A stretch of DNA of 64,000 bases from Auriscalpium vulgare (taxonomy: Eukaryota > Basidiomycota > Agaricomycetes > Russulales > Auriscalpiaceae): the NCBI GenBank assembly GCA_019915015.1, contig JAHBBC010000026.1:248001-312000 (forward strand), given 5' to 3'. Each line of letters opens with the position of its first letter. Within the stretch, counting starts at the first letter, position 1. The notes below the pieces were generated by a model. The model searched no databases. It was not told the origin of the DNA and saw only the letters and a program-made list of their open reading frames with translations. Positions 40,515 to 51,767 of this stretch are shown here, piece after piece. Made by a program: the position numbers and the translations under genes.

Positions 40515-41197
40515 CTTGCTGGGAGTGGGCCGGTGCGTAGCACGGCGGTACGATTCCACTCCCAATTCTGGGTTGGACTGGGATTTTTTTTACATAATCA
40601 GATATATCTATTATAAGTACATAAAATAATAATACTGTGGTACTATAGGAGACTACTAGCTCATGCCCGTGCATTCGCACGGGTTCTGTAGCTACTCAAT
40701 GATCTTCAAGTTAGCTATAGGCACTCTCTTTTCTCAATAAAAGAGAGGGCCCCTCCGTGCGATGGTGGGCAATGCTGCGCAGTGTTAGGCAGCACCAGTG
40801 GAGGACACTGAATATGCAGTTGCAAGCGGTTGCTACATGACACCTGGGATTGAGAGCAATGACATCATTCCGGGTTTTAAATTACATTTAAAACCCCGGG
40901 ATGATGTCATTGTCTTTCCCCGTCTGCAAATTGTACCGGTAAGTATTCCTTGCAATTTTTCATCTTCTGTGGACCTTGTATGGTCTCAAAAATGCCACAA
41001 AGACAATGATCTGTGGAATTGTTTCCGAGCAAAAGGGAGGGAGGCCAAAGCGCAACAATCATGACTAAAAATCATCGTGGGAGTAAATGACTATATATAG
41101 TGCTATACTTGTGTGTTGCATGGTCCGAAAAAACACTGTATGAACATGACATAAGCAACGATTCGTGGGAATCGTAACGATTCAAGGGAATCGTAAC
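40515..41197. mobile_element. small non-autonomous element with palindromic core, copy 1
   Basis: It begins with the 43-base motif, whose GTACGATTCCAC end faces an inverted GTTACGATTCCC-type end at about 41186-41197. Inside is a 55-base near-perfect palindrome (40858-40912) with arms CAATGACATCATTCCGGG. The same ends, palindrome type and right-end block ('tgacataagcaacgattc') recur at 54721-55899. No protein-coding capacity is visible. Confidence 0.5.
40858..40912. repeat. 55-base palindrome with TGACATCA arms
   Basis: The left arm 'caatgacatcattccgggtt' pairs with the right arm ending 'gatgatgtcattg' through 'ttttaaat/atttaaaa' around a very short loop. Confidence 0.8.
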
Positions 41198-41199
41198 TG

Positions 41200-43848
41200 G
41201 CCCGAGGTGCGCCGTACATAATGCGCCGTCTGACCTGCACATATTACTCATGTGTGCTCGGATGTTTCCAGCACCGTTCATCTCGGTCTCCGAGTCCCCA
41301 AAGGTACGATCTCGCGCAGGACGAGAATAGTTTGTAATTCGATTGCGCACTTGGCCGGCCGCTGCCTACGGTATACGCACTCGCGACGCGGGCATCTGGA
41401 TGACGAGAAGTGTGGGTCGAGCGTTGCCATCCTTCTCGCGCATACAACCCATATTGCCACGATATACATATAAATCGTCTTCAAAACACGCACTGTACCG
41501 CGCACATGGATAGATGTGTGCCATGGAAGCGAAAAGCCTGCGCACACATAATCTTGAACGTTCTGTTATTCAGCCTACAAGATGACGCCGCTGCAGAACT
41601 CACTCGCATCCCTGGCACCCTATCCACAATCGTTATGAGTGAGCGTATCCAAACAAAAGCGAATCGGATGCTCACAATTGCGCGCGCAGAAGAACTCAAT
41701 GACATTATCTGGTACTCGCTGACATGGACACCGACACTGTCGGCCCATGGTGAATTGGCTGACCGAGCGCGGCTTCGTTTGTCGAGGGAGGACGGCGCGA
41801 TCTTGCGCCGAGTGCATGACGCACGGAGACGCCCAGGGCGTGTCAGATGGCGTCGCGCCTCTTAGAGCGCACAAGACGCCGCCAGTGCACACGGGAGCAC
41901 CTGCAGCAAGTTTCCGCACGGCGTCAGCGTGATGCCACGCAGCAAGGGCGGACTGACCATGTGCTGCGCCGGGGCGGCCCACGTGCTCGTCCTTTTCGCC
42001 AGCCTCTGATCCTCGCCGCGGGTGCGCCGATGGCGTGGAGGGAGGCGCTGTGCCGCCTTAGTGGGTGGGTCGGAGGTCTCGAGCAAACGAGGGCGATTTT
42101 GTGTTTGCCCTGCGTAGGGAAAGCAGCTCGAGCTGTCCGGAAGTTGTAAGAGCCATGAAACGTTCACGGAAGCGCACTGCCAGACGATACGATGCGACGC
42201 CACGCTGCAGGATGGCAATCAATACCGTGCGCACAAGAATAAGGAAGCAACGCACCATGGCAGAACCCAGCCTATCTCCTCCATGTCCGCCCTGAGGCAG
42301 AGCTCATGGCAGGGCCGACATAGCAGGGCATAGAACAACTCGATAGCGGGGCTGACTCGATGGCGGTGCAGAGCGAGCCAACAGATGAAGTTGCACGGTG
42401 GAGGTCGGGCCGGCGTTAGCGATCACGCGGTCAATGCATCCATGCGTGGAGTCCGTATACTGCGCGCTATCCTTCATTGGGATGGAGACTCTAGTTGAGC
42501 GGAAGATGGAGCACAAAACATAGCACCTTGGCAGCAGTCTTCATGTTAGAGCGATACGTCGCAGCGCCGACCAAGGGATGGGCTCACCTTGGCGAACATT
42601 CCCCTGGGACGCCCCTGCGTGTCTACGGCCCTGCTTGCCTGCGCGCGGTAACGACTGTATTCTTCCAGGCAGTTGGGCTCGTAGCCGTCGCAGAGGGCCT
42701 AGGATAGGTCGATCGGCGGGTGCAGAGACCACGGCAAAGCCGACATGGCGGACTGGGGAAGCGAGGAGGAGCGCGAGACGCACGACGACGGTGATGTTGA
42801 ACCGCTGGTGTAGGAACACACACGTCGTCAGCTCGGCAATGCAAGTAGACCTGCATAACACGCACCGCGCCGACGCAATGTCGAGTCCCAGTAATCTACC
42901 GCATTGGCTGTGTGACTCGACCCGCGGCGTCCGTATCCTGCGCGTGGTCCTTTAGCCGTCGGACGAGAAATTCGGCAGGCCGGAGCGTGTTGGACGTTGG
43001 ATGTCAGGGGACAGTGCTGGGAGTCGAGGACATGGCGATGACGCGATGACGCGGGCTTGTGGCGCCTCAGCGCTTATTCGCTTCTTCCCTCATTCATTGA
43101 GCCGCAGTGGGGTGGGTGGCGGAATGGCCCGAGGCTCATAGGCACCGCGGCCGCGGAGCCAATTCTGCGGTTTTGTTTGCGGGCGGGCTGGATGTGGTGC
43201 CCGCGCACGATGCGCACGCGTTGGCAGCACAACGGTACCTGGTCGCTTTTCGTGCATGATAGATATCTGGCGAGGCACCGGTGCCGTGCAGCGCACGGAA
43301 AAGTGGGGACGGATCCGGAGTATCGGTATGGGCATGCGCAGAGATATACAAGCATCCACTTGTGTGAGGTTTATGACGGAGGAATGCTGGAGGAGAAGTA
43401 TGACGCGCATGGAATGAGAGAATTGTCAATAGGCCGGCATGCCGTGGATGTCCGCGCCGAGAGCGATGGGCGGGGAGTGTCGGTTGGGATATAATGGCAG
43501 AGAGCGTGGTATCTCGGGTTCTGAGCGTTGCATCCTGCATCGTAGATTGTGCGACCAGGTGTCGGCCGAGCCAGAGCTCCACGAGCGGCATCGCCGAGGC
43601 TCGGCCAACCAGGAGGCGTAGTCTGCACGAGCTAGAGAAGAAATAACAGAAATGGAGCCGTCTATGGCGCAGTTGTTGGGGGACACAATGGTAATCGGCT
43701 GGAGAGCTAGAGGCAAGCAGACGAGATATAGAGGCGAACGAGGCAGGAGGGAAGAGAAGTGCGATTTGTTATTGCGAGGTCGTGATGCCGAATATAAAGA
43801 TAAGGGCGTCTTGACAGGGAGAGAGAACCCTGAGCTCAGCCTTCAGAC
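41200..43848. other. no gene recognised
   Basis: Open frames overlap on both strands. One on the plus strand at 41513-41862 (DDAAAELTRIPGTLSTIV) looks slightly protein-like but has no family motif. No RNA gene was seen. Confidence 0.4.
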
Positions 43849-44956
43849 CTAAATCCAATCTACGTTCTCCATGCGCTGCAAGAGGCGTCAGTATATGGGA
43901 CTGTAAACACGGAGGTCCGCTTGAACGTACTCTAAACATGCGATGATCGCTCATCACCACGAAGTCCACACATATCTCCTGACACCCGCCCGTCAAGTCG
44001 GCCAGGTCCGTTTCGGTCAGCGCCCGAGTCGCGGTCACCAGGCGCAGGGCTGGTAACGCCTTCAGTGCGTCCATGAGGTAACGCAGATACATTACGTTGT
44101 TCTTCGTGACGGCGTGGTAGCCAACATGCCTGAGCGTCCGCGGGAGAATCACAGGCATCAAAGGGCGCGCGGCGAACACCAGCGTCTCCAGCCGGGTGCA
44201 GCAGTCAAGTATATCCTGCGGGGGCGGGGCGCCATAGAGGAGGACGAGCGACGTGAGATTATTGAGGACGGAGGTGCTCTTGAGCGGACGCAGACGATTC
44301 CACCTGACCTCGGAAATCTCGAGCTCGCGCACTGCGGACATGTCCGTGCCCTCCGACAAGTATTCTGTGAGCCCGGGGTAGTACAAATTCAACTTGAGAC
44401 CATGCGGTACTTTGAGTGGCACAGGAGGTTCATGGGGATCCAACGCGAAGATGATGCACGGATCAGAAAACGTGAGGCACCGCAAGCTGGGCCACAGACG
44501 GGAATAGAGGGCGATCAGTCTCAGCGCGACATTTGTTTCCAGGTACTCAATCCGTAGCTTTAAGGAGTGCAGACGGTCCAGGATGGAGGATGTCGATGAA
44601 CAGCTGATGAGGGAAATACAGAGGGAAGTCACATTCGGACAGAGCGTGAGCAGGGCGAAGAAAGCGTCGTTTTGGGACGTGTTGTCAGTGATAAAAATGG
44701 GGGTGGTTCGTACAAATGTCCCGAGACGTTTGTTTTCTTGCAGAACGGGGAGGAGCTTGTCAAGGGTGTGGAGCCGCATTACCGCCGTTTCGCGGGGCCA
44801 GATGCAGCGGAAGAGAAGCCGCTGGGCGGGGGTCGTCCAGGTCTTGCAGACGAGAGAACATGCAGATAGAGTGCGGTAATCGACGTCCGCGTGCTGCGAG
44901 TTGCGATAGACCCAGTCGATGATCTCAAGGTGGACGTCGCGCGGGAGAACAACCAT
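43849..44956 (-). CDS. F-box domain protein, 2 exons
   Basis: The ATG is at 44956. The F-box is at the very N-terminus (MVVLPRDVHLEIIDWVY, SACSLVCKTWTTPAQRLLF), followed by leucine-rich segments (LHSLKLRIEYLE, RELEISEVRWNRL, LTSLVLLYG). The N-terminal pattern LPxDVxxEIIDxV and CSLVCKxWxxxAQ is that of another common agaricomycete F-box group, distinct from the 26197/51768 pair. Reading straight on reaches a stop at 43769. A 55-base GT...AG intron (43876-43930) instead joins a last exon at 43849-43875 that ends RMENVDWI, a typical tail of this group, for a protein of about 350 residues. I prefer the spliced form. Confidence 0.75.
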
Positions 44957-46100
44957 TGCTGCGCTGCCCTAGCGCAGATGCTCAGTTCGGCCAGAGTGAC
45001 TCGGAATAGCAGACGTACTGAGTCAAGGGCAACTGGTTGTGAGACCTGTGCGCTGAGAGTTGAGCGGCTGTTGAGCTTGGATGGCGAGCAGATGGGAGAC
45101 GATGAGCAAGAGCGCGATGAGTCGGCGAGTCGGCAGCGCGGACCCGCATTACCGGATTTCCCACGCGCCTCCCGCCTGCTCAGCTTGCGCCCTTGTTTTG
45201 CTCTTGTTTTCTTACTGCTACTGCAACAGCGCAAACTAAGTACTCAATAGAGCAGCTGGAGACTCAAGAATTGGCGTGAACATGTGCCTTTGCACTCGGT
45301 CACCCCGTGCTGCCAGCTGGTAGGCTGAACGACGGGCCTGACGTGTGCGTCGCAAGTCTTGTTCTACGCTGCCCATCTCGCTAATCGCACAATCCACAGT
45401 ACCGCATAGCAACAGCCACTCAAACATTGCATATTGCAAGATAGCCATCCACAGAAGAATGCTGCGGAAGCACGCGCCGCACCTCGCTGTTCGTTCCCCA
45501 GGTGCCACTCTCGCGAGCCGTGTCTCGAACTAGGACGAGCCCGAGGCGCAATACGCTGGATTAGCACGACCATGCAGATGTCAATATTTACAAACTGGGA
45601 GAGTGTAAGGCGATGCGGCAGGATGTGCAGGACGGGCGGACGGGCGGACGGGCCATCATAAGGTGCGCCTAACATCCACGATCCTTTGCCTTATAGCTCA
45701 GGCATCTTTGAAGGCAAGGCACCCCATTTATTGCTTTGCAACTGCATAAATCGCGCCATCATACCATGGCCCCGCGAAGGCGCTTGGGCTGCTATCGCGC
45801 TACCGACGCTTCACTGTCTTCCTGCCTGCGTCCGAGTACGTTCTCGACCTCAAACATTATATCTTGCACATCCCCTTCCTCTGAGGACGTTGAGTACTTG
45901 CGTCGTGGCGATTGCTGTGTCCTTGAGCTGACGCTGTGCGTCAGGTCGTGGATCCATTCCTGTCGTCGCTGTCACAGTGGAGTCTTCCACACCGCCAGGC
46001 TCGCCAAAGTCCCCTTCATGTACTCCACCTCGGCCATCCATGCGCGCCACGTCATTGCGCCTCAGCATTGTACCACGCTGACGCACCGCGGGGCTAAGAC
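44957..46100. other. no gene recognised
   Basis: 45690-46100 may hold more decayed pieces of the cluster gene that follows, but the match is too weak to place. Confidence 0.35.
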
Positions 46101-46117
46101 TCGACAAACCAAACCGT

Positions 46118-46800
46118 TTGCCGAGCAACTTTGATCCAGCGAAGGCGCCACGGCTCCCGCCGAACTCCTTCGTCATAGGCATATTTAAGCTGTGCCATCG
46201 CGAGAATCAGAGCCTCGCTGAAAAGGCAGGATATCTTTGTCACCAGAATGAGGTGCGTTTGCTTGTGCGCTCTCAACAGCGCGCTGACAGATTTTGCAGA
46301 CGCGAGCGAAGGCTGCTGCGGAAGAGCGCGTGGCGCCTCCTCGGCCCTCCGCCGGGTCAGGTTCACCAGAGTCCTCCCAGTACTGCACCATTGCCATCCT
46401 CGCGTGCCAGATACATTCCCCTCACCGTTGTATTGCGAGACGGAAGTCTTCTGGCGACTCCTCGCAATTTTGCAACACGAGGCCACGACTCGACGAAGAA
46501 GTCACCTCAGCAACTCCGATGCACCAGAGGCGCGGCGACTCCCACCGGACACCGTCATCATTGACATACCCATTGCAAACCATGACCTGGTCGAATAGGA
46601 CGAGTACTTTTTGGGCACGAGGGCCTACGCCGCAGCACAAAGTCAATCCGCCCTACCGATAGATGTCTTTCTGACATCTGCCTTGGCGGCATGCTCGTGC
46701 GGCTACTGCGACACGCTGACGTTCCCGTGCCTCGTCGACTGCGTGCCCTACGCGCCGGGCGTCCACGGCCCGCACGCCCACCTCACGCTGCTGGCTCGAG
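46118..46800 (+). pseudogene. two decayed partial copies of the triple-cluster gene
   Basis: Two tandem fragments match the linker of the 22804 gene. At about 46145-46245 the reading is DPAKAPRLPPNSFVIGIF..LCHRENQ. At about 46515-46620 it is PEARRLPPDTVIIDIP followed by VE, a stop (tag), then DEYFLGT; the intact gene reads EKDEYFVGT here. After an intron-like gap the second copy continues with CGYCDTLTFPC, the first half of cluster 1, and then loses frame. Orientation is opposite to the other two copies. Confidence 0.7.
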
Positions 46801-46899
46801 GCCCTCTGCTCCTGGACTACGCGCTCGTCGTCTCTGTCGGAGCAGGCACTTCTTCGGCACGGCGCGCGTGGACCGGCGTGGTGCACGCACAGCCGTTAC

Positions 46900-48149
46900 T
46901 TAGATCTAAACGGAGACAAGGCGCACGAGGCCGACGTACCCTGGCTAGCTGGCGCGGGACGGGGGTTCTGTGCACGAGAAGGGAAGATGCATCGCTGGAC
47001 ACAAACGCTGCGGGCCCGCGGAGGTGCCCCGCGAATGCAGGTACCTCGAGTATCATGTAAATGGCGATGTATTCTCACCATCTCTCGGTTTTGACAGGCT
47101 GCTTGTCATGGGAGCCGTCCAAGCGGGCTGCTGCGATGATCCGAATCGCGTGGGCCACCGACACGGCTCCTTCTGCGTGTGCGCTGTATGACATGGTGTT
47201 GCACGCTTTCACTGGCGGCATAGCGAGACGGGTGGAGGTGCTGGGGCGAAAGAGACCACCGCTTTACGAGCCCTGGCGCGTATCATCATCATCTTCCGTC
47301 CTCCTCGCCATCGCCATCGTCATGCCGCCTCCACCAGCGTCGACCTCCCCGCATGCGCCGCGCTGGCTACCGTCAGCCTTCTGAGTCCCACTATCGACCA
47401 TCTGGAGTCCATTGCAGTCGCGAGAAAAAGCTGCTAGTTGGCGGCGTTGGACGGACGGGCAGGTACGCCGACACATACAGCCAACCTTTCCACTGGTACG
47501 TCACTGATCCGCGCACGATAGCATCGCGCCGCTTTCTATGTTTTCTATCTCCTCTCGGTCTGCCGCTGCGCAGCTCCCGGCTTGGGTCAACCGGGTTCTA
47601 CGCTCGCGGATGCGTCTAGCCAGGTGCGTGCTAGTGTAGCCTTAAGCGGGTGACGACGGTGGCGTTGGCGATCTCGACGCGCATCGTCTGTGTTTGCATG
47701 AATACTGCACATTGACCGGCCGTTAGCTCTCGATAGATGCTATAAATGACGGTTTTTGGTTCGTTCGAGATTGGGAGAGGATGACGAGGGATCGAGCACG
47801 TCGACTGGCACGGATTCTTCCGACGGCTGAGCAATGTAGCCGATTCATGCAACTGCCACCGACAGCCTAAATGTGCGCATGCGCGCGCGACAACAAGGAC
47901 AGTCTTCGCCTGCCCATAAGTACTGAGCGCTGCCAGATGGATTCAGCTCTGTGAGAATTTGCCGAATTCAGAATGAACAAGAGGCACGCACGACGCCGAC
48001 CCCGAGATATCAGGCGCTTCAAACGAGATGAGATGCCTTGTCTTCACTGACGACCGTCGACGGCCCGTCAGCTCTGCAAGACGCCCGCATATTGGCAATG
48101 AATAATTGCTCACCCCTGGACGGCACGACACAAGCAACTCCACGGTGTA
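46900..48149. other. no gene recognised
   Basis: Short open frames only. Unit E's 3' flank is included. Confidence 0.35.
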
Positions 48150-48242
48150 TCAGGTCGGTAGGGGCCAGTCGGAGCAGACCTCAATATGCGCGGCAGAGGA
48201 AAGGGCCAGGATGAGGAGGCGCAGGCGCAGGAGGATGAGCAT
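48150..48242 (-). CDS. short secreted peptide, unit E (30 aa)
   Basis: The ATG at 48242 (caccatg) is about 50 bases after the TATA box. The whole ORF is a signal-peptide-like leader, with basic residues among leucines (LILLRLRLLILAL), then SSAAHIEVC and a ten-residue tail. The LILAL..AHI pattern is shared with units C and D. Either the mature part lies in a further exon or this copy is a truncated relic. Confidence 0.35.
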   Translation of the reverse strand: MLILLRLRLLILALSSAAHIEVCSDWPLPT

Positions 48243-48293
48243 GGTGAGAGCGCGGGGAGAAAAGGGAACTGAGCGTGCCGTTGATCTGGGCTG

Positions 48294-48372
48294 GTTTATA
48301 TACTGCGCAATGTTTGGCTTCAGCATGGGTGCCAAATACGCTGGGAGGCGCAAGACGCGTTGCCGTCACGTG
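48294..48372 (-). promoter_or_regulatory. unit E promoter module
   Basis: On the minus strand: CACGTG (48367-48372), ATTTGGCAC and GCCAAAC (plus-strand GCCAAAT at 48331 and GTTTGGC at 48312), and TATATAAA at 48294-48301. Confidence 0.65.
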
Positions 48373-48601
48373 GGCTCCGCTCTCCATATTTTCTTCCCAG
48401 CCAACGAACTACCTGTGCGCGGGAGCTGGGAGAATATCTCGAGGAGGACAGGCCTGAGGCGCAGCAAGCGCAACTCGCTCGACTTGGCACGCTTGGGCTC
48501 AACGACTGCGCACTGGCAGCCAGTCATACGTCGCATATACACCCACATCATTCATTGCGCAGCCTCATCCGCATATCACCACCACGCTACTGTCGAAACA
48601 C

Positions 48602-50565
48602 TTACATAGCAGACAGTTGGCCGAGCAGCTCCTTCCGCAACCTCTCGGTCGCCTCGTGTACCCTGCGCGCAACCAGCATATCCACTGCCTGTCAATATGC
48701 GCCTCCATTCCCGGTGGAATGTCGCCTAGTGCTGTTGTAGCTTTCGCCACGTCGGTAGCCCGCGCAACTCTTATTGTAGCCCGCGCTGGTGGCGCCTTCG
48801 ACGGTTCGTGCACGGAGATGCCGGCCTGTCAACAATGTCGATGAGCATACATCCTCCTTCCCATGAGACGCACGAGCTCTACGTACCTGCGCGTGGCCTC
48901 GTCCCCGGCGCCGCACCGGGACCGCTGCGTAGTGCTCCGAGATGGGGCGACAGCTCCTGCGCCACAGCGAGCACAGCACGCACGTCCCGAGTCCCGCCCC
49001 TACGAGACACGGCGCATCCGCCTCATTAATTCGCCCGCACACGACGTCCTGCCACCAACCCATCAGCATGACTCGAATCGCACCAGCGTGAAAATGAACG
49101 AACGCACCTCGCTCCGCTGCGCGCGCCCCGTGCCAATGTAGGACCTGCCCCCGGCGACAGAGACGACGACCGCGTCGCAGTCGGACCTGAGCCGCCGCGG
49201 CTGCGCCAGCCGCGGATTCGGCGCGCGGAGTGCGGCCGCGGGGACGCCGGGCATGTGTGGCACGCACCGCGTACGGCGCAGTCCGCAGAGCACGCAGTGT
49301 GCGCCCGACCCGGCCATGCACGGCACGTCGGCGCTGTGGTACGTAGCACAGGGTGTCTGCCAAAGGGCCCCGTTAGTGAGAGGGCGAGCGATCTCAGGTT
49401 GGTGTGACAAACCGGGCATCTGTCTGACGACGTGGACCCGATGACGAATTTTCTGGTGCCGGACTTGGATGGAAGGAGGGAAGGAGGCTGGGTCTTCGTC
49501 TTCTTGTATGAGCGCAGACACGCGGGGTCGTGGTCTTCAGAGAGCGGCAGAAGGCAGAAGACACAGCACGCTTCTCAGCTCGCACAAGAAGCAGCTGCCG
49601 TCGCCCGCGCTGACGAGGCATGGAGGCTCCTGCTCGCCACAGTACCGGCACGGGGTTTGCAACGCCGCATCAATCAGCGCGCTGCTAACACAGACAAAAG
49701 CATGGCGGACTGACCTTGTGCTGCGGCGAGGCCTTCGTTCCCACGAAGTACTCGTCCTTTTCAAGCTGGCCCTGATTTTCGCGGTGGCGCAGCTTGGGTA
49801 CGCCGATGACGACGGAGTCCGGCGGAAGTGGCTGCGCTTCGAGTGGATCGTCGCTAATTAACCTTGGAATTGATCGTTCGTCAGGTGGTGGGCTCGCCCC
49901 GCACCGCACGTTGAGGATTCTTCAGAGGAGTCACGCGACGGAGGCGTTTGCATGGGTACATCGTTGAGGGGCCAGGATGTGGCGCGCATGGACGGCGCAG
50001 GCGACTCTGGTGGATGTGACGGGGTGGCGGGTCACAGAGGCGCGACGAGGTCTTCCACAGTGACATTGGCGACGCCGATTTGATCCAAGGCATCGACTGA
50101 CAGACATCGTCAGGCCTCAATCACACAGCGACGGAAAGCCTGAGGACACAAGTACTCACAATTCTCTGACCACCACACGTCGGGCTCCAGCGACTCGACG
50201 ATGTATGGGGCCCCAGTCTCGATCTCAAACACATAGAAAGTCCATCCGCGCTCGCTGTAGCCTGCGATGGCGCCGACCAGCGCTGCCCACGCGCATTCCA
50301 CGACCAACGGGAGCCGCGCAATTGCGCTTTGATGGTGCCTTGCGAATTCGCCACAGCGTAACTGCAGCAAATTAGAATAAATGCGTCAATGTCGTACTTG
50401 CAAGAGTGCGACGGGAAGCGTAAGATCTCCGCGTCCAGCCCATTGAAGTACTTCGCGCGTTCCCCCAATTCAGTGAAAGAACGAAGATGTGAGAACGGCC
50501 TGCTGGACGCGTGCAGCGAGGTATAGGAGCTTCTGCTCGTCCAGGTCAGTCGACTGGGCGGACAT
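48602..50565 (-). pseudogene. second triple-cluster gene, frame-damaged
   Basis: It is colinear with the 22804-24815 gene in exon order, from MSAQ at 50565 to a stop at 48602, and shares the duplicated upstream DNA. Damage is visible. Exon 1 has one extra base, so the frame hits a stop before the KYFN block. The first intron has lost its GT donor (gagatcttac). Exon 4 has an insertion near 49545 that stops the frame after cluster 1. Cluster 1 is intact (CRYC..CFLC). Cluster 2 has lost its second cysteine (CATY) and cluster 3 its second cysteine (CGRI). Unless it is rescued by unusual splicing, it does not encode the full protein. Confidence 0.75.
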
Positions 50566-51767
50566 GACGGGCGCAGCAGAGTGGTGTGGCGAACCTAAAG
50601 CGAGGACAATAGGGTGACTGGGATCAGGGCGCCACTGCGAGCGAGATCCGCCCCGTGGTTGCTACGGAAGATGGGTGTTGTTCTGCTGTTTGGTCGGCGT
50701 CGGCGATGTCCGCTGGCCGGTATTGTACCTTGTTCTGGAGGCAAAGTATGCCCGGGATCCCTAATGTCAGATGGTATGAGAACGCACGATTCGTGGAGGC
50801 CGCCAGGACCGCGATCCTTCACAAGAATCACAAAGCATAGACTGCCTTAAATTTGGCGGGGTTGCTGCTGCATTGAGTCGCGCATGGATGTTATGTCTAC
50901 CGCGGCGTCGCCTGGGTGCATATAGAGCTTGAAACTGCTCATAGAGCTTCTCGGTGCGAGAGAAGGCGACGACACGTATGCGGGCAGCTGAGAGCGTTGG
51001 GGACGGGGTCGCGCAGGGCAAGGACGGTGACGGATAGCCACGTGGCGTGGACTTTGCAAAGCTGATGAGCGCATTTTGGTAGGTGTGTTTGCGAAGGCTA
51101 TTTGACAACCCTCACCCCATAGCAAACGGAAGGCAGAGGGCGCCTGCGAGGCGTCAGTCGGGGCATCTGTAGAGCGGAAAGACACGCACTCGATGTTGCT
51201 CTGGTGGTCACAATGCGTCGGATCTCCCGATAGAGCCCCAGCTAGAGAGCGCAAGCTAACAAATCGATGCCTGACCCAGGTGAGGCGTGAATGAGCGGAG
51301 ATCTCGCGAAATCGACGGTGAGGTGGCCGGGGAAGGCGGTTCGGCGTTTGTCGGGCCAAGGGTTCAGGTCCATCCTTAGCTTTTCCTGCTGCTTTTTCGA
51401 GTAGTTTGCGATGTTGCGCTGTTGCAAGAGGAGGAAGAAAACAAGAGAGGAACAAGGAATATTGGATGGCGAGCGCAAGACCGCCGGCACCGGCCAGCAC
51501 TGGCAGCGCAAGTCGACACGCGTGGGAAATCGTGTCTCGGCGCAGGTCTCGCCGAGAGCGCGCTCACAACTAGTACTTATGCCGGTTTTACCCCGTTGCC
51601 AAATTTCGACATCTCATCTGTGATGTCTCGCACCGGAGACCATCGCGCCATCCAATGGTGGTGGTTAGAGGATGAGCCGGCTCACATACGTGACCACCTC
51701 ACTTAGTATCATAAATGCAAGCATTTTGTACCACGATTCTATAAACCGGCCTCATATGAATCATACC
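50566..51767. other. duplicated upstream segment, no gene
   Basis: Homologous to 24816-25560 over most of its first 850 bases. Frames such as 50847-51500 (minus) are not shared with the paralogous segment, so they are unlikely to be genes. Confidence 0.45.

Noticed and set aside
40660..40695. Helitron end (hairpin cccgtgcattcgcacggg after 'ctagctcatg')
   Set aside because: The hairpin and a preceding TC are suggestive, but no CTRR end, second terminus or Rep/helicase gene is visible in the window.
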